Counted from the stretch's first letter, positions 12,073 through 25,745 are shown. The stretch: 64,000 nucleotides of DNA from Rhabditophanes sp. KR3021 (GCA_963281155.1 CAUJLY010000001.1:8370001-8434000); one strand, 5' to 3'. Translations and numbers: made by a program. The notes: generated by a model from the sequence alone, not told the origin.

Positions 12073-14375
12073 TTAGACTGCATGAATGTTTTTTACTATT
12101 AGAGAGTCGTAGAATGGTAAGAGCGACCTGAGGACGATTCTTTTGACGGGTTTTGGGGGACCCCAATTTTTGGTTAAGTCCTTTCCGATCAGCTCTTTAT
12201 CGTTCACGAAGATGTAGTTGTGTATGTTGTTGATGATGCTTGCGTTGTCTTGGATGCGTAGAATTTCCAGACCCGCCCAAGCGATCATCTCTCCATTGTC
12301 AGTGCACAGATGCTTCGGAGGAACAATTAACTCGAATTTGTGATGCTTCGCTACTTTTGATAAGGCATTCTTTATGAATTGATTGCTAGCTACTCCCCCT
12401 GACACAACAATTTGATTTGCATCCGTTCCACGAAATCTTAGTGTTTCTAGTGCCAAATGGACTTTTTGACATAAATGAGCTGTAATAGGTTTATTAGTGA
12501 TTTAAACGAAAACAAAGTTTTATCTTTTTTAATAAGTGTTCTAATTACAGAACTGTATGCCAGCTATTCTTTGATACTTTGCACATTCAAAATGTGAATA
12601 TAGATGAAAGGCATTCTACGCGTCATCGTGTTTCATCCATCATTTTATTATTCACTAATTTCAGTTCCACAATAACGCTTCATTTATAGTGTTATTTATT
12701 CACAATGGCAGATAAATCAAGAAAAAGAAAGACTAAAGCAGATGATGCTGAAACAATGACATAGTTTTGAGTGAACCGTTGAGCCGAGTGAGCATTGGGA
12801 AGTCAAAAAACTGATTACGACTGAAATGGGTATTCCTCATGGTAGAAGTGTAGGTTTTGTTGAAACAGGTATGTTCTAAAGTTCTATTAGCTTATTAATT
12901 ATAGAGTATGGTGAAATTGAAAATAAAGGGGAGATGAATTAATGGAAGTTGGTAAGTTACAAGGACTATTAAATTATATATCAGTAATAAATTTAGAAGA
13001 AGCACCACTAGCGATGAAGAAGAACGTGATGAGGAACAACCTCTGCCAGAAGTCACTTATATGTTCAGGCATTTTGGCTGCCAAATAAAACAATTCAGCA
13101 AATAGAGGCGCTGGTAGGAATATGATTAGTGATTGCAATACTCCACAAACTACATTTGATGATCGAAAGACACGGTGGGAAGATTTTAGAATCTTCTTAC
13201 TGGCGTTGGAAAAAGTGCGATAAGACTATTGTCTTTTTTCTTATTTGGAAGTGATATTGTAATTACTAGTTACAGAAAAACATATTCTCCAACCTTAGTT
13301 CCAGGCATACTTTTAAACAACCTTGCTTACACTTCTTCCGTCAATCAAGAATTTTTATTAAAGTTTCTTCAACTCTCCCATCAGTAATTCTTACTATGAA
13401 TATGAAGTTTTGGATGGTAACGATCATTTTAATTTAAAAGAAGTCGCTGATTAATTTCTAGGCTACTATATTAATATACTAATTGTTATTATTTATGAAT
13501 CTCTTTACCTGTGACTGTAAACTGAACTGATGCACACATAGAGACTAAATTGATTGAATCTGTGTCTAATTGTTTGATCATTGTAAGGAAAGAGCCTTTA
13601 AGATTTGTAAAATGGAAATTTGGTCCCCCAGTTGAAGGGAACTTCACTACATACTCAAAATAATCCTGCTCGCCCTTAGCTTCAGAAGCCAGCATTTCAA
13701 TAGCTGCTCCGGGATGAATTTTGTCAAATTCAGGCATTTTTGTTATCTTCAATGCTCTGCCTATTTTATCTAAACATTCTCCAGGAGATCCATTTTCCGT
13801 TTCACCAATTAAATCGAAATCCGAAGGTGATTTGGCAATTGCTATCAAAGCATGTCCTCCCGAAATTAAAATTGTAACAAAAGGATACCTTAAATGCACA
13901 TCTTTATCCAACCCTGCCGAAAGTGAATGTGCTCTCATATGGTGAACTGGAATCAAGGGTAGTTTGTACTTCCTAAACAAAAATCTAATACAAAACTTAT
14001 TTATTGTTATACTTACTGCGCAAGTTGGACACCTTTATTAGCTCCAACCTTCAAACACATGACTAAACCGGGCCTTGTCGTACATGCAATTGCATCTAAA
14101 TCACTGAATCTTAAATTAGCTTCCTGAACGCATTCATTGACAGCTTTGTCAATAAAATTGCGATGAATTTGAGCAGTTACATCAGGACAAATTCCGCCTA
14201 ATTTGACTTGGACGTCTTTTTTTGAGTAGTTTCTGGTAGCTAAAATCTTTTTTTCCGAGTTTACAATGGCAACGGCGGTGTCATCGCAGCTTGTTTCTAT
14301 TCCAAGGACTATTCTTGCTTTTTCTAAGGAATTTAAACTTCTTTTGAAGTGGTGGCAGCGATTAATTCGGTTCAT
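12073..14375 (-). CDS. OSGEPL1: Mitochondrial tRNA N6-threonylcarbamoyladenosine transferase (OSGEPL1/Qri7, TsaD family)
   Basis: Exons 14375-14017, 13972-13509 and 12479-12073, giving 409 residues. Known role of the family: it transfers threonylcarbamoyl to A37 of ANN-decoding mitochondrial tRNAs. Visible motifs: GIETSCDDTAVAIV near the N-terminus (ASKHA-fold phosphate loop), the metal-binding HHMRAH, the ISGGHALI loop, GECLDKIGRAL, and VSGGVASN near the C-terminus. About 15 residues precede the domain and are rich in Arg/Asn/His, compatible with a short mitochondrial presequence; this separates Qri7 from cytosolic Kae1. Exon 2 to exon 3 joins ...QFTVT to AHLCQKVHLAL as in the family. The second intron, about 1 kb, is far larger than usual here and contains a decayed foreign segment. 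Confidence 0.93.
12700..13250 (+). pseudogene. Decayed coding relic inside the OSGEPL1 intron
   Basis: Plus-strand pieces look once-coding. A methionine start at 12705 reads MADKSRKRKTKADDAETMT, then stops interrupt. A later frame gives EHWEVKKLITTEMGIPHGR. A third piece, rich in acidic residues, reads TTSDEEERDEEQPLPEVTYM. A last one reads TPQTTFDDRKTRWEDFRIFL. Stops and frame changes separate them. The parent is not recognised: a transposon or a dead gene copy are both possible. It explains why this intron is about 1 kb. Confidence 0.35.
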
Positions 14376-15530
14376 TTAGTAACAAACAAAAGACAATCAA
14401 AATAGACTATATATCTCATGACGAAAATTGGAACATGATTTATTGTGAGATTGCATACAATTTTCTTAACAAAAAACATATAAAGAGTATACTGATTATA
14501 AAAGACTACTATCTATCATTAAACGAAAATCATTGTATAATTTCAATAATACATATTCAATATAATCCACCTTTAAATGGTTTGTCAGCATTTTGTAGAG
14601 GCCCATGGCATAGCGGGATGGTTTGACTTTCAGTCAGATGGATACGAAGTAGTGAGTTTAGGTTAACATGTTTATTGTGATAAAATGGGATCCTTGTATA
14701 GGACTTTGTGAGGTTATAAAGAGTTGTGCCTGTGCTTCGGCGAACGCCTCTATTCATTAGTCTTGGATGGAGGCAATTACCCTTAGGTAATTGGTGTAAT
14801 CATTTTGTTGCATGATTAGGTTCCTCTACTGTTCGTTGTTAATGAGGAGTTGTATTTACAAGGTATAAATTGAAATATGTATTAAAAGCAACTTCAAGCC
14901 ATTGAAAAGAACATACAAAATGTATTGAAAAATGGCTTTTGAATCTATGTAAATATGTTGGAAAAATAAGTTAATGGCCTGTGACAGTATGAGACTTAAC
15001 GTGGCAACCGCTGCCGATTCGCTTAGTTCACTTAAATATTGGTACAAACGATTTGGTGGGGAAAGACTTTAGGGAACGTTATTTGATGAGTCAATTTCCG
15101 AATATAGCAGATTTCAAGACGAGAAATTTAGCTATGGAATGTAATTGCGGCATAGTAAGAATGATTTAAACAATTTTAAATTAGTACGAAAGTTCATTTA
15201 AATGAACCAGTTTTGCAAAGGAGATTCATTTGAATTTGAAGACATGCAACATTCCAGATCTATCATTAAGCTGACTTAAAACACGTTGATTCATTTTAAA
15301 TAAGCCATTTCTTTGAATAATGTATCTTTTGATGATTAATAAAACTTTTTACATACCTTTCTAATAAAACAGTCTTGTGAATGACTCCAATAATGTAAAA
15401 TATGACCAATAATAAGTTTGCACATAATTTGATCATGAACAATTGTTGATAATTAAAAAAATGTCCCATGAAGAAGATAAAGTAAACGCGAATGAAAAGC
15501 GTTTCCTCTACATAAAAACACAAGCCAATT
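14376..15530. other. Intergenic between OSGEPL1 and NUDT14-like genes
   Basis: Shared upstream region of two divergent genes. A GC-richer patch at about 14560-14860 stays open for 66 codons on the minus strand without recognisable content. It includes a short perfect inverted repeat (CAATTACC, 4-nt loop, GGTAATTG) near 14774. No RNA gene seen. Confidence 0.4.
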
Positions 15531-16285
15531 ATGTCTTCAATTCAAGAATATTTATCTAACATCACTTTCGATGACACCATCAACAATTCCCCCTACTTAA
15601 GGCCGATTCGAATGAAATTTAATTTGGTTTGTTTGGAATGAAGATTGCATTTATGATAGCTTTAACAGGGTTTGGATAAAAAACAAACGACTTGGGATAT
15701 TGCTGCGGAGCATGATTCAGTTGCTGTCGTTTTGTATCATACAGAAAAGGAGGAGTTGTTATTTGTGAGACAGTTTAGGCCATGTAAGTGGGTTGATTAT
15801 CGGAATTTATTTGATTTATTTAAGCTGTGTTTGTTGGAGCCGTTAGACGATTACCTGAAAACAAGGGCAAAAGTCTTCATCAAATAGATTTTGCAAAGTA
15901 TTCAACTGATCATGGGTATACCTTAGAATTATGTGCTGGCATCGTTGACAAACCAAACCAAACATACCTGGAACATGTCAAAGATGAAGTTATAGAAGAG
16001 TGTGGTTACTGTGTTCCTCTTGAAAGTATTCTCTTTTTAAAAAAATTCATTACTGGCATCAGTTTTAGTGGTTCTCAACAATCTCTCTATTACGCTGAGA
16101 TAAATGAATCTATGTATGTTAGTTGTGGCGGTGGAAATCAAAATGAAGGAGAAAAGATAGAAAATATTTTCATGTCTGTTCAAAAAGTACGTGAACTACT
16201 TGCCCATGATGAACTTAAAAATCCACCTGGTTTTCTCTGGGCAGTTGAGTGGTTTTTGAAGAACAAATTAAATGACTATAAATAA
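15531..16285 (+). CDS. NUDT14: NUDT14-like UDP-sugar diphosphatase (Nudix hydrolase)
   Basis: Exons 15531-15626, 15669-15783 and 15825-16285, giving 223 residues. Human NUDT14, the family reference, hydrolyses UDP-glucose to glucose 1-phosphate and UMP. Matching blocks: SPYLRPIRM at the N-terminus (human SPYLRPLTL), TTWDIAAEHDSVAVVL, VRQFRPSVFVGAVRRLP (human QFRPAVYAGEVERRFP), and the Nudix region ELCAGIVDKP...EHVKDEVIEECGY (human ELCAGLVDQP...KEAWEECGY). ISFSGSQQSLYYAEI and GFLWAVEWFL follow. The metal-binding glutamates of the EECGY box are kept. The start is the only ATG giving the conserved N-terminus. It ends tail-to-tail with protein phosphatase 5, 160 nt away. Confidence 0.9.
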
Positions 16286-16445
16286 TTGTAAACATATCAT
16301 TTTAAGTAATCTAAATAAAACGTGTGTAAAAAGGGTTAAGAAATAGATTTATTTAAATAACAGAACGAGTGCATCGGATGTTTTGTATTACCATTTAATT
16401 GTATGTTTTTAACAAATAAATTCTTTATTATTAATATATAGAGGA

Positions 16446-18256
16446 CTAGAAAAGTCCAAACAAGTTTTGAGCATACTGCATCGGCTTGACATCTGGATGA
16501 GGAACAGCTTCGAATGTAGTAAACTTTGGAGGGTAGAGTTGGTCGCCGGTAATTGTGATGATAGCTCCGAGGTTGTTCATGGAGTCGCAGTAGTTAGGTG
16601 CAGAAAAGACAGTGTAACAAAGACCTGAGAATGGAATTAAATAAAGTTAATCATTTAGATACTTACCTCCATGATGTTCTTCATATCCCATATCCTTGAC
16701 TTCGTGTGAGCGAATGACGTACTTTAGATCATTATCATCCAGGAAAGCTTTGGTGATGTCAGGTCCGAATTGACATCCAACACCTCTCTTGGAGGTGGAA
16801 CTTCCGGGTATTTCTTGGGGATCTGACCATAACAAATTACACATAATTCCGTCATCTGGAGGTTGTCTGAATCTCTTGACACTTGCGATTTGCTCGAGTT
16901 TGCAAGGGTCTTTTGGCAAGCCTCCGTGACAAACGAAGATTTTCTTGTTTATAACGTGAGCCAGTGGAAGACAGCAGAATACATCAGTGAAGATGTCAGC
17001 CAGTTTAGAGTTGTACTTGGCTTGGACTTCAGAATAAAAACCGTACACACGATTCATATTGTCCGACTCGTGGTTTCCCCTTGACAAGAATAAATGTTCA
17101 GGATAGAGAAGTTTGATGGCAAACAAGAGAAGAATACATTCCACAGAAAATGATCCACGATCTGTGATGTCTCCATTGAAAAGGTAAGGATTCGTTTCGG
17201 ATGGAAGTCCATTAAGCTCGAAGATGTTGAGGAGGTCATAAAATTGCCCTGAAACATTGGCATTAATGTCAGGCCGAATATAAATTATGAACTTTTTAAG
17301 TAATTCACTATCAATAATTGTATTATTATAACACAAAGCTTAATTCTTCTTAAGTCAATCGAAACAAAAAACATACCGTGGATGTCTCCAACAACAGTGG
17401 CCTAAAAAAGGTAAAGTTATATAAATTGTCAAAACTTCAACTTATTACAATAATTAGATTCTAAATAACTTACTTTTTGCTTATCCGGAATAGTAATATG
17501 AACTAGCGTTGGTTGCTCCATGAAGAATTTTCGAATATTCAACACAATCTTGTAGGCATACTTAAGATGTAACCTCTTGCAGTTCCTAAATGTTTCTATC
17601 AACTCCTTGACAAATTGTAGGGTGATGTCATCGTCGTATCTTGGCCCAACGTAGTCATTTTCCACAGTGATTGTGTCAATGTTAATGGAGGCACAAATGT
17701 CAACTTTGTCATGGTCTGTCGAAATTGCCTTTTCAAAAGCTATTCTCTTGACAATTTTGTTGCATTCATTAAACTTCATCATAGCATCTTTGTCAGAGGG
17801 CATTGCTTTTTTGACAATTTCAAAGTCTTTGAGGGCTTCTCTGAATTTTCCAAGAGCCATCTTAGCACCGGCTCTGCCTACAAAGGACAAATTAAATGGT
17901 TTCCACCAACTCAACTTACGATAGTACCCTTTGAGATAATTAGGGTCAATTTTGATTGCACTGTTGGCATCTTGATCGGCAAGTCCAAAAAGTTCTTTTT
18001 TAAGGTAAGCAAAACTTCTATTCCCATAGTAAGCAGCAACTGAATCATCTAATTCAATAGCCTTCGAATACAAGTTAATAGCAGTGTTGAATTTTTTGTC
18101 TAAATTAAAAATTAAAATAATTAAAACAAAAAACCAAGACTTACCCCCAAAAAATACATTAGCCTCGTCTTTATACTTGACAGCACGTTCCTTTAAGTCA
18201 AGGACTGTCTCAAGTTTGCGCGAAATCTCTTCGTCAATACCCAAATCAAGATGCAT
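16446..18256 (-). CDS. pph-5: Protein phosphatase 5 (TPR domain plus Ser/Thr phosphatase)
   Basis: Exons 18256-18145, 18099-17920, 17877-17474, 17401-17377, 17248-16667 and 16624-16446, giving 493 residues, close to the family's ~499. The N-terminal three TPR repeats ([20 protein letters not shown], ...[20 protein letters not shown]) bind the Hsp90 tail in known PP5. The PPP catalytic domain follows with [38 protein letters not shown] and FSAPNYCD, all metal or phosphate ligands of the family. The C-terminal autoinhibitory helix [18 protein letters not shown] is present. One 25-nt exon encodes ATVVGDIHG. The product is a cytosolic/nuclear co-chaperone phosphatase. A perfect 12-bp hairpin lies just upstream of the start. 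Confidence 0.96.
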
Positions 18257-18308
18257 TGGTTTTTTTAAGCGATATATGGTGGTGTAGGCTTTTTAAATTC
18301 CTAGCCCA

Positions 18309-18347
18309 AAAACGAGACACTCCCTTCCAATTGGTGTGTCTCGTTTT
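18309..18347. repeat. Hairpin upstream of pph-5
   Basis: Perfect 12-bp inverted repeat AAAACGAGACAC (18309-18320) and GTGTCTCGTTTT (18336-18347) with a 15-nt loop. Weaker pairing extends outward to CCTA/TAGG. It sits 53-91 nt upstream of the pph-5 start codon. It could be a promoter element, part of the 5' untranslated RNA, or the remnant of a small foldback element. Confidence 0.6.
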
Positions 18348-19774
18348 CGTTTTAGGAAGGATTAAGAATACTTTTTGTTGGTAAAGATGTTCTTTTTCGA
18401 TTGATGGTTCAACGATTAGCGATATTTTAATATGTTTCTATAAATAAATTAACAACCTAAAGTGTCTCGATCGGCAAACAATAAATAAGAATAAATGCCC
18501 AAATAATACATGTAAGCACGCTTTAAAGTAAATATTTTGCGCATCTAATTAAAATAAATCTCTAACCAACTTAAGAAAAGATTACATTTAGGCATTCCTA
18601 TAATTGAGACGTTAACTTCTTTTTGGATATTGTCAATTCTTTCCAGAGCTTATTAATTTAATAGATATAAATTAGACGAAAGGTAACTTCTCGTTGTTTG
18701 TTATCATTTAATAACATACCTTCTATATTATTAGTTTGTTAGTTAGTCAGAATGATGAGAAGATTAAGCAAAATAATAATGTAGTCTTATGAATAAAACA
18801 AAAAATAAAATGGAGATAAAAAGTAGATTTAAATAAATTATATTTATATATTTCGAAGGCATATACCTCCTGAATAGAGTAGTATGAATAGATTGACAAC
18901 AAAAGTTTGCTTGAAATACTCTTCCTCAATATACACTATCTGTTTTGTGTTAGAAAGTGTTTGTGAAGTATCAATACTACTCCTTTTTTACAACCAACCC
19001 TTCAATTTATGATCATTCAAAAGTTTTTGCGATTCAACATTGCACGACTTAATAATGCACACCCAAAAGATGATATCACCGAATTAGAGGAAAATAGAGC
19101 CTTCAATTATTTACTTAACATCAAAATTAAGTGTAAACTTAAGTTGTTTGACTATAATTTGATTAAGTAATTTATTTGGCAATGTGTTTAAAATATACAT
19201 TTAAGGCTCATGTAGCCTTCACCACCAAATACTTTTAATTTTTTTTGAAAAAGAAGTATATTTCCATTATGCAATAGAATGCATGTACATATATATGCTA
19301 ATTATTATTTTATGTATTACCCAGACAAACACATATACACCATTTTAATTAATGGTTGAGAAATTTGAAATTGCGTGATTGTATCGTGATGTCAGCTGCA
19401 CCATCATATGTATATTGGATTACCAGATTTAAAAAGTGTGGTAGAGTAGCTTTATTTGTGGCGTTAACACCAGCTTTGTTACATAATCAATACTTTTGCT
19501 CCAACATTTGTAAACAACCTTTATGGTGGATTATTTTATTTGATTATTGATGAGTCATTATGTTTGTAAGTATCTTTATTAAATAGGTATTGGTTAACAA
19601 TATTTCATCAAATTAAATGTAATATTAATTTGGAACGAAACTCTTTATTAAATATATGTTCCTTTCACAACATTGATACATTTTATATGCATAAACGGAA
19701 TCTATTAACAAATCATCTTAAAATTTGAATGTTTAGAGACCTTTCAAATAGATGATATAAGCAAATCAACAACC
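18348..19774. other. Intergenic, divergent upstream region of pph-5 and the Na+/H+ exchanger
   Basis: AT-rich with no supported exon. Open stretches at 18747-18929 (minus) and 19356-19550 (plus) have no family resemblance. One TGCGCA palindrome at 18538. Confidence 0.4.
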
Positions 19775-22027
<2,253 letters not shown>

Positions 22028-22360
22028 TATTATAATCTCTTTTACCAAATAATCAATATAAATGTGAATGTGTACATATAAATGAATTTTAACTAAATAT
22101 TTTACTGATAATAAATTTATTTCACTCAATTTTTTGTATTAATTGAAAAGATTTATTCTATCATTTCCTTAACAATTAACTATTAAATTTGTAACAAATT
22201 AGTTTTCCTTGTACAAATTTATAAATAAAGTTTTGTTGATTTAATAAACCATGCCATCTTGTAGACAGTTCCAAATCAGTACTGTTTTTGTATAGAAAAC
22301 CATCTTTTGTTCAGCAATTGAAACGTTAAATATATTCTTGAAGAATACTACCAATCCATT
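22028..22360. other. Intergenic; nothing recognised
   Basis: 3' flank of the exchanger gene with AATAAA-like poly(A) signals near 22110 and 22225; otherwise featureless AT-rich sequence. Confidence 0.5.
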
Positions 22361-22960
22361 TTATTGCTCAATAAATGTACATTTGACAGGACCCATTTTT
22401 TCAACCAAATGAACTACAACACGAAGAAATGAAGGTATTCTCATTTGAGGTCCAAGTGAAAAAAGACTCAAAAACTCCAAGTCTTTAAATTCATATATAC
22501 TTCCTAGTTGCCTTGTATCATCCAAAAATGTAAAGCCAAGTCCTTTAATATTGGGGTATTGTGTACTGAATTGTTTGGCAAAAAAGGATCGATGCAAACT
22601 TTAAAACAAGTTAAGGTGTTGGGCACTGAAAGTAGAATCCTTTCAACTTCTTCTTGATCCTCGTACAACCAGTGAATTTTGTAATCATAAAATTGAAAAA
22701 ATTGTTCAAAACAAATAAATAAAATATCCGCGCTGATCCAATCGGCATATAATTGCGCCGTTGTTCTTCTCAATTGCCCCAAATATCGAATACAATCATC
22801 CCCGGGAACCAATAAATTGGTGCAGAACAAATCATGAGAAGCTTTTGTGGTGGTAATACTTGGATCGTATTTACTGATAATATGAATATTAATAATGACA
22901 TGGCAAAGGTCTATCCAACATAATACATCAATAGGTAAATTTCATATTTGTCAATTTGCA
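22361..22960 (-). pseudogene. F-box-like protein relic with frameshift
   Basis: Minus strand. The upstream end reads NLPIDVLCWIDLCHVIIN and ISKYDPS, resembling an F-box (LP.DVL..I, then a K-containing second half). A long alpha/beta region follows, similar in texture to nematode F-box/FTH proteins: ...YEDQEEVERILLSVPNTL and KVCIDPF. At a run of six T (minus strand) near 22585 the frame breaks, and the protein sense continues in another frame: FFAKQFSTQYPNIKGLGFTF to the stop at 22361. No ATG precedes the F-box motif in frame; a TGA lies two codons before it. So this is a pseudogene, or a gene with a missing first exon plus an assembly indel. Nematode F-box proteins act as SCF ubiquitin-ligase adaptors; the function here is unknown. 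Confidence 0.5.
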
Positions 22961-23400
22961 AAATATAATTACTATATTTAAATTTAGTAAGTATATTATG
23001 ATGATGATCATATTATTATTACTATTCACATTTATTAGTATGTTGCCCTTTATGTTTATTTTAAATTGGTATCTCAGTTCGCCAATAAATGGAGTACCAA
23101 TGTCTTATTTTGTTATGTCATTTAATTTCAAATAACCACAAAGCTATAGTGTTTGACTGCATAATTCAATTTATCAACATTTGCGAAACGTTCAGATATC
23201 ACCTTTTTAAGAAACTACCAAGCACATGTTATGAAAACCTCTTGACATAACTGATGTGCGTATTTATTTTAAGAAACCTCAGCATACTGCCGTTTTACAT
23301 TACAAATACTTCGATATTTAACACAAAAACAATAAAAAGTGATTAAATTCATTTATTGGAGCCTATAATAAATGAAACATTCCATAGAGTTTTACCCCAT
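22961..23400. other. Intergenic; nothing recognised
   Basis: AT-rich spacer between the F-box relic and the 3' end of the IF1 gene; no coding or RNA signal seen. Confidence 0.5.
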
Positions 23401-23864
23401 TTATTTCTTGCCCTTAGCAGCCTTTTCGGCCTTCTCAATCTCCTTGAGTTGGGTCAAATGCTTTTCAGCTTGAATTCTGTGATTCTCGGCAGTCTCCTTC
23501 AAGTGAGCCTTCATCTCTTCCAATTGCTTCTTGTTCTAAATCAAAAAGATAACCGATCTCCGTCTATAATCAACTTACAAGTTTGTAGAAGTATTCTCCT
23601 TCTCTAAACAAACCAACAAATTAGAAACACAAAAATAAATTAGAAACACAAAAGTAAATTAAAAATACAAAAGTAAACTAGAAACCCGAAAACAAATTAA
23701 CAAACGTACCTAGCAGCTTCCAACTTTCCAAAAGCACCACCAGCATCACGCAGAGACCCTCCAGAACCACCTCCCTTTCCTGATCCACTTCCAATATCAG
23801 AACACATTCTGATTGTATTAACGTTGTTAACAGCACGGGCAGTAGTACTAGCAATACGATTCAT
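23401..23864 (-). CDS. mai-2: Mitochondrial ATP synthase inhibitor IF1
   Basis: Exons 23864-23710, 23603-23579 and 23535-23401, giving 104 residues. IF1 binds the F1 sector and blocks ATP hydrolysis by ATP synthase when the matrix becomes acidic. The first ~30 residues are basic and hydroxylated (MNRIASTTARAVNNVNTIRM), a mitochondrial targeting sequence. The inhibitory region follows: glycine-rich GSGSGKGGGSGG, then SLRDAGGAFGKLEAAREGEYFYKL, aligning with the family's GGAFGKREAAEE.EYF. A highly charged C-terminal coiled coil (KKQLEEMKAHLKETAENHR) ends in KGKK. A trans-splice-like acceptor CTATTTTAG lies 10 nt before the ATG. Divergent from the 56-aa gene, with start codons only 120 nt apart. 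Confidence 0.92.
23618..23700. repeat. 19-bp tandem repeat in mai-2 intron 1
   Basis: About 4.4 copies of a 19-bp unit close to AAATTAGAAACACAAAAGT, with copies diverging at a few positions. It occupies most of the ~106-nt intron and probably arose by slippage. Confidence 0.7.
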
Positions 23865-23984
23865 TATAACTTCACTAAAATAGACAAAAAACGATCATTA
23901 ACTGGCATACAAATAAAAGTAAATGACGAAAGAATGTTATGAAAGTATTGAATGAAGTAGGTGATGTAGTCAACAGCGAATGTC

Positions 23985-24238
23985 ATGCTTAGAAAAGATG
24001 TTTACTATTTGTACAAGGTTTCCTTGTGGTAGGTACACAAAATGGCAAGGGTAGTGCTAATAAACACAATCACGTTCGATGTTTATTTGTTCTTTTCCAG
24101 AATCGATCACATGTCGTAAGGAAAAAAATACACACAGCAATTGGTCGCGTTTATAAGAAAGTGTTTACCAACATATGGGAAGGCGTTTACTTAGATAAAA
24201 ATAGCAAATATGTCAAGATGAAATTTGGAAAACAATAA
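23985..24238 (+). CDS. Small basic protein (56 aa), unidentified
   Basis: Two exons, 23985-24017 and 24101-24238, joined with donor AAG/GTTTCC and acceptor TTTTCCAG in phase 0. The product starts MLRKDVYYLYK and continues NRSHVVRKKIHTAIGRVYKK, ending KYVKMKFGKQ. It is strongly basic with an aromatic/basic pattern, like small mitochondrial ribosomal or respiratory-complex subunits, but I cannot match it to a named family. Exon 2 is open only in this frame and has a good acceptor, which supports coding. The exon 1 choice is tentative because GTTTCC is a weak donor and a GTAGGT donor lies 11 nt downstream in another phase. A shared promoter with mai-2 would fit a mitochondrial role (inference). 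Confidence 0.4.
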
Positions 24239-24382
24239 AATAAATAACACAATTGAAGGAAATACCTCTGTAAGAGTGAATTTTATTTAAGATAAGCAAA
24301 GTACATAAATATCTTCTATTAAATACAAATATTTGATACCAGTATATTATTTTTTATAAAAGTCTCGTAGTAAAGTTTGTTT

Positions 24383-25292
24383 TTAGGTCTGTGCAATGAC
24401 AACATGAGTTCCAATTATCCCCATGCAATAATAGAAGAGGTAGGAAACGTCCACAAAAAGTTGAATCCCACCAAGGACATGTTCATTCTTTGGTAGTTGC
24501 TTGGACCTTTCTTTGATTGATATCAATTGAGAGTCGACGGTGATGTAAGCTAAGGATAGTAAAAAGCCAACACCGCTGTAGATGTGGAAGATCAAGACGT
24601 TAGGAACCAGGTGTTGGATTATATAAACAAAACAGGCCGCTATCATAAACACAAATGTCGACATTATCAGTTGGTTGATGTAAACCGTGAAGTCGATGTT
24701 GATCTTTAAGGCGCCGAAGGATACAATCAATGATATTATTAAAGTGACAACTATTGAAATGTAAATTGTCGTAGGTTGATGCCAAGATGCTTCTACTGCT
24801 ATCAAAAATCCTAAGGAAAGTGCCTAAATTTAAATATAATTACTATTTACTGCTTGCTAATTTACCAACAAAATTGCTGCAACATAGTTTATTCCTTTCA
24901 TAAACCTAACTTGCTCTAATGTGATTATGGCTCCGTAGATGATCAGGAAAACAAGTAAAGAAACGATTGCAAAAGCTTGATGTTGATGTAGGATAACTTT
25001 CTTGATATTTTCGTGGATGACAATATTTACGGCCGTTAAAGTCATCAGAACAATAAACAAGATGGAATGCCATACAGTTTTGCAGAAAAATCGTTTTCTC
25101 GTTGGCAGTGACAGCGCACCATTGACTCCTTTTCTTGATAATGAGGTGAAATTAGGCAGCAAGACAGTCGTGCATTTCGTAAACACATTACCTTTTCCCA
25201 ACAAGGGGTTGAGACAAGTCTTCCCTCAAAGAATCATCTTCGTCAATACTGACATCAACGAAGTTATTATTTATATGAGCACTACTACGCAT
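24383..25292 (-). CDS. Bax inhibitor-1 / TMBIM (Lifeguard) family membrane protein
   Basis: Exons 25292-25192, 25133-24866 and 24823-24383, giving 269 residues. A short acidic cytosolic N-terminus (VDVSIDEDDSLRED) is followed by a basic stretch and about seven hydrophobic helices. The family order is kept: RFFCKTVWHSILFIVL (first helix), a second pair, then the Tyr/Ala-rich helices. A conserved end reads SLAYITVDSQLI...KNEHVLGGIQLFVDVSYLFYY, matching the 'YDT.....Y..AA..LYLDI.NLF' block of TMBIMs. Known relatives are ER/Golgi calcium-leak channels that modulate apoptosis and the ER stress response. The second family Asp (VDSQ) and the Asp of FVDV are present. Which TMBIM paralogue is unclear. 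TCTTAG two nt before the ATG suggests trans-splicing. Confidence 0.82.
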
Positions 25293-25745
25293 AGCTAAGA
25301 CCGTCGACATCAAGTAAAAACAAATTAAGTAATAAACAATCAACAAATCTTCTGTTCTTTAAATAAACGTGGTGTGCACGGCTCAATATTGAAATTTATC
25401 TAAATGCATAAATCATCAAATGTATTTCATATAAATGGCAAGAAGCGGCAAAGGATACATATCTTAAATAAAAGAATAGGCAAAGACAACCAGCCGTAGT
25501 CTCTTTAACATTATTGCTTTGATGTGGTAGTCTACTAATTGAACATTCGGTGACAATTGCCAGTGTAACAGGCAAACTCGTTTTTATTACATTTTCTGAC
25601 CAACTTGTGTGCATATAGTACTTTGATGAAAGTCAAGCCACACTTTTTTGAACATGCACTACTCTTAGAGCGATTCTTTTGGACTGATTCAATTTTTTGG
25701 GCAACATTTTAAAAAAGAAGTAGTTGCTTTACACAACATTGTAAC
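25293..25745. other. Divergent intergenic region (TMBIM / dUTPase)
   Basis: Shared upstream sequence of two head-to-head genes; no coding exon supported (the 72-codon stretch at 25396-25614 has no recognisable content). Confidence 0.5.

Noticed and set aside
14774..14793. Short palindrome CAATTACC...GGTAATTG
   Set aside because: 8-bp stem in AT-rich DNA is likely by chance; no companion copy seen.
17667..18043. Plus-strand open frames of 85-110 codons within pph-5
   Set aside because: Antisense shadows of conserved TPR exons and crossing their splice sites.
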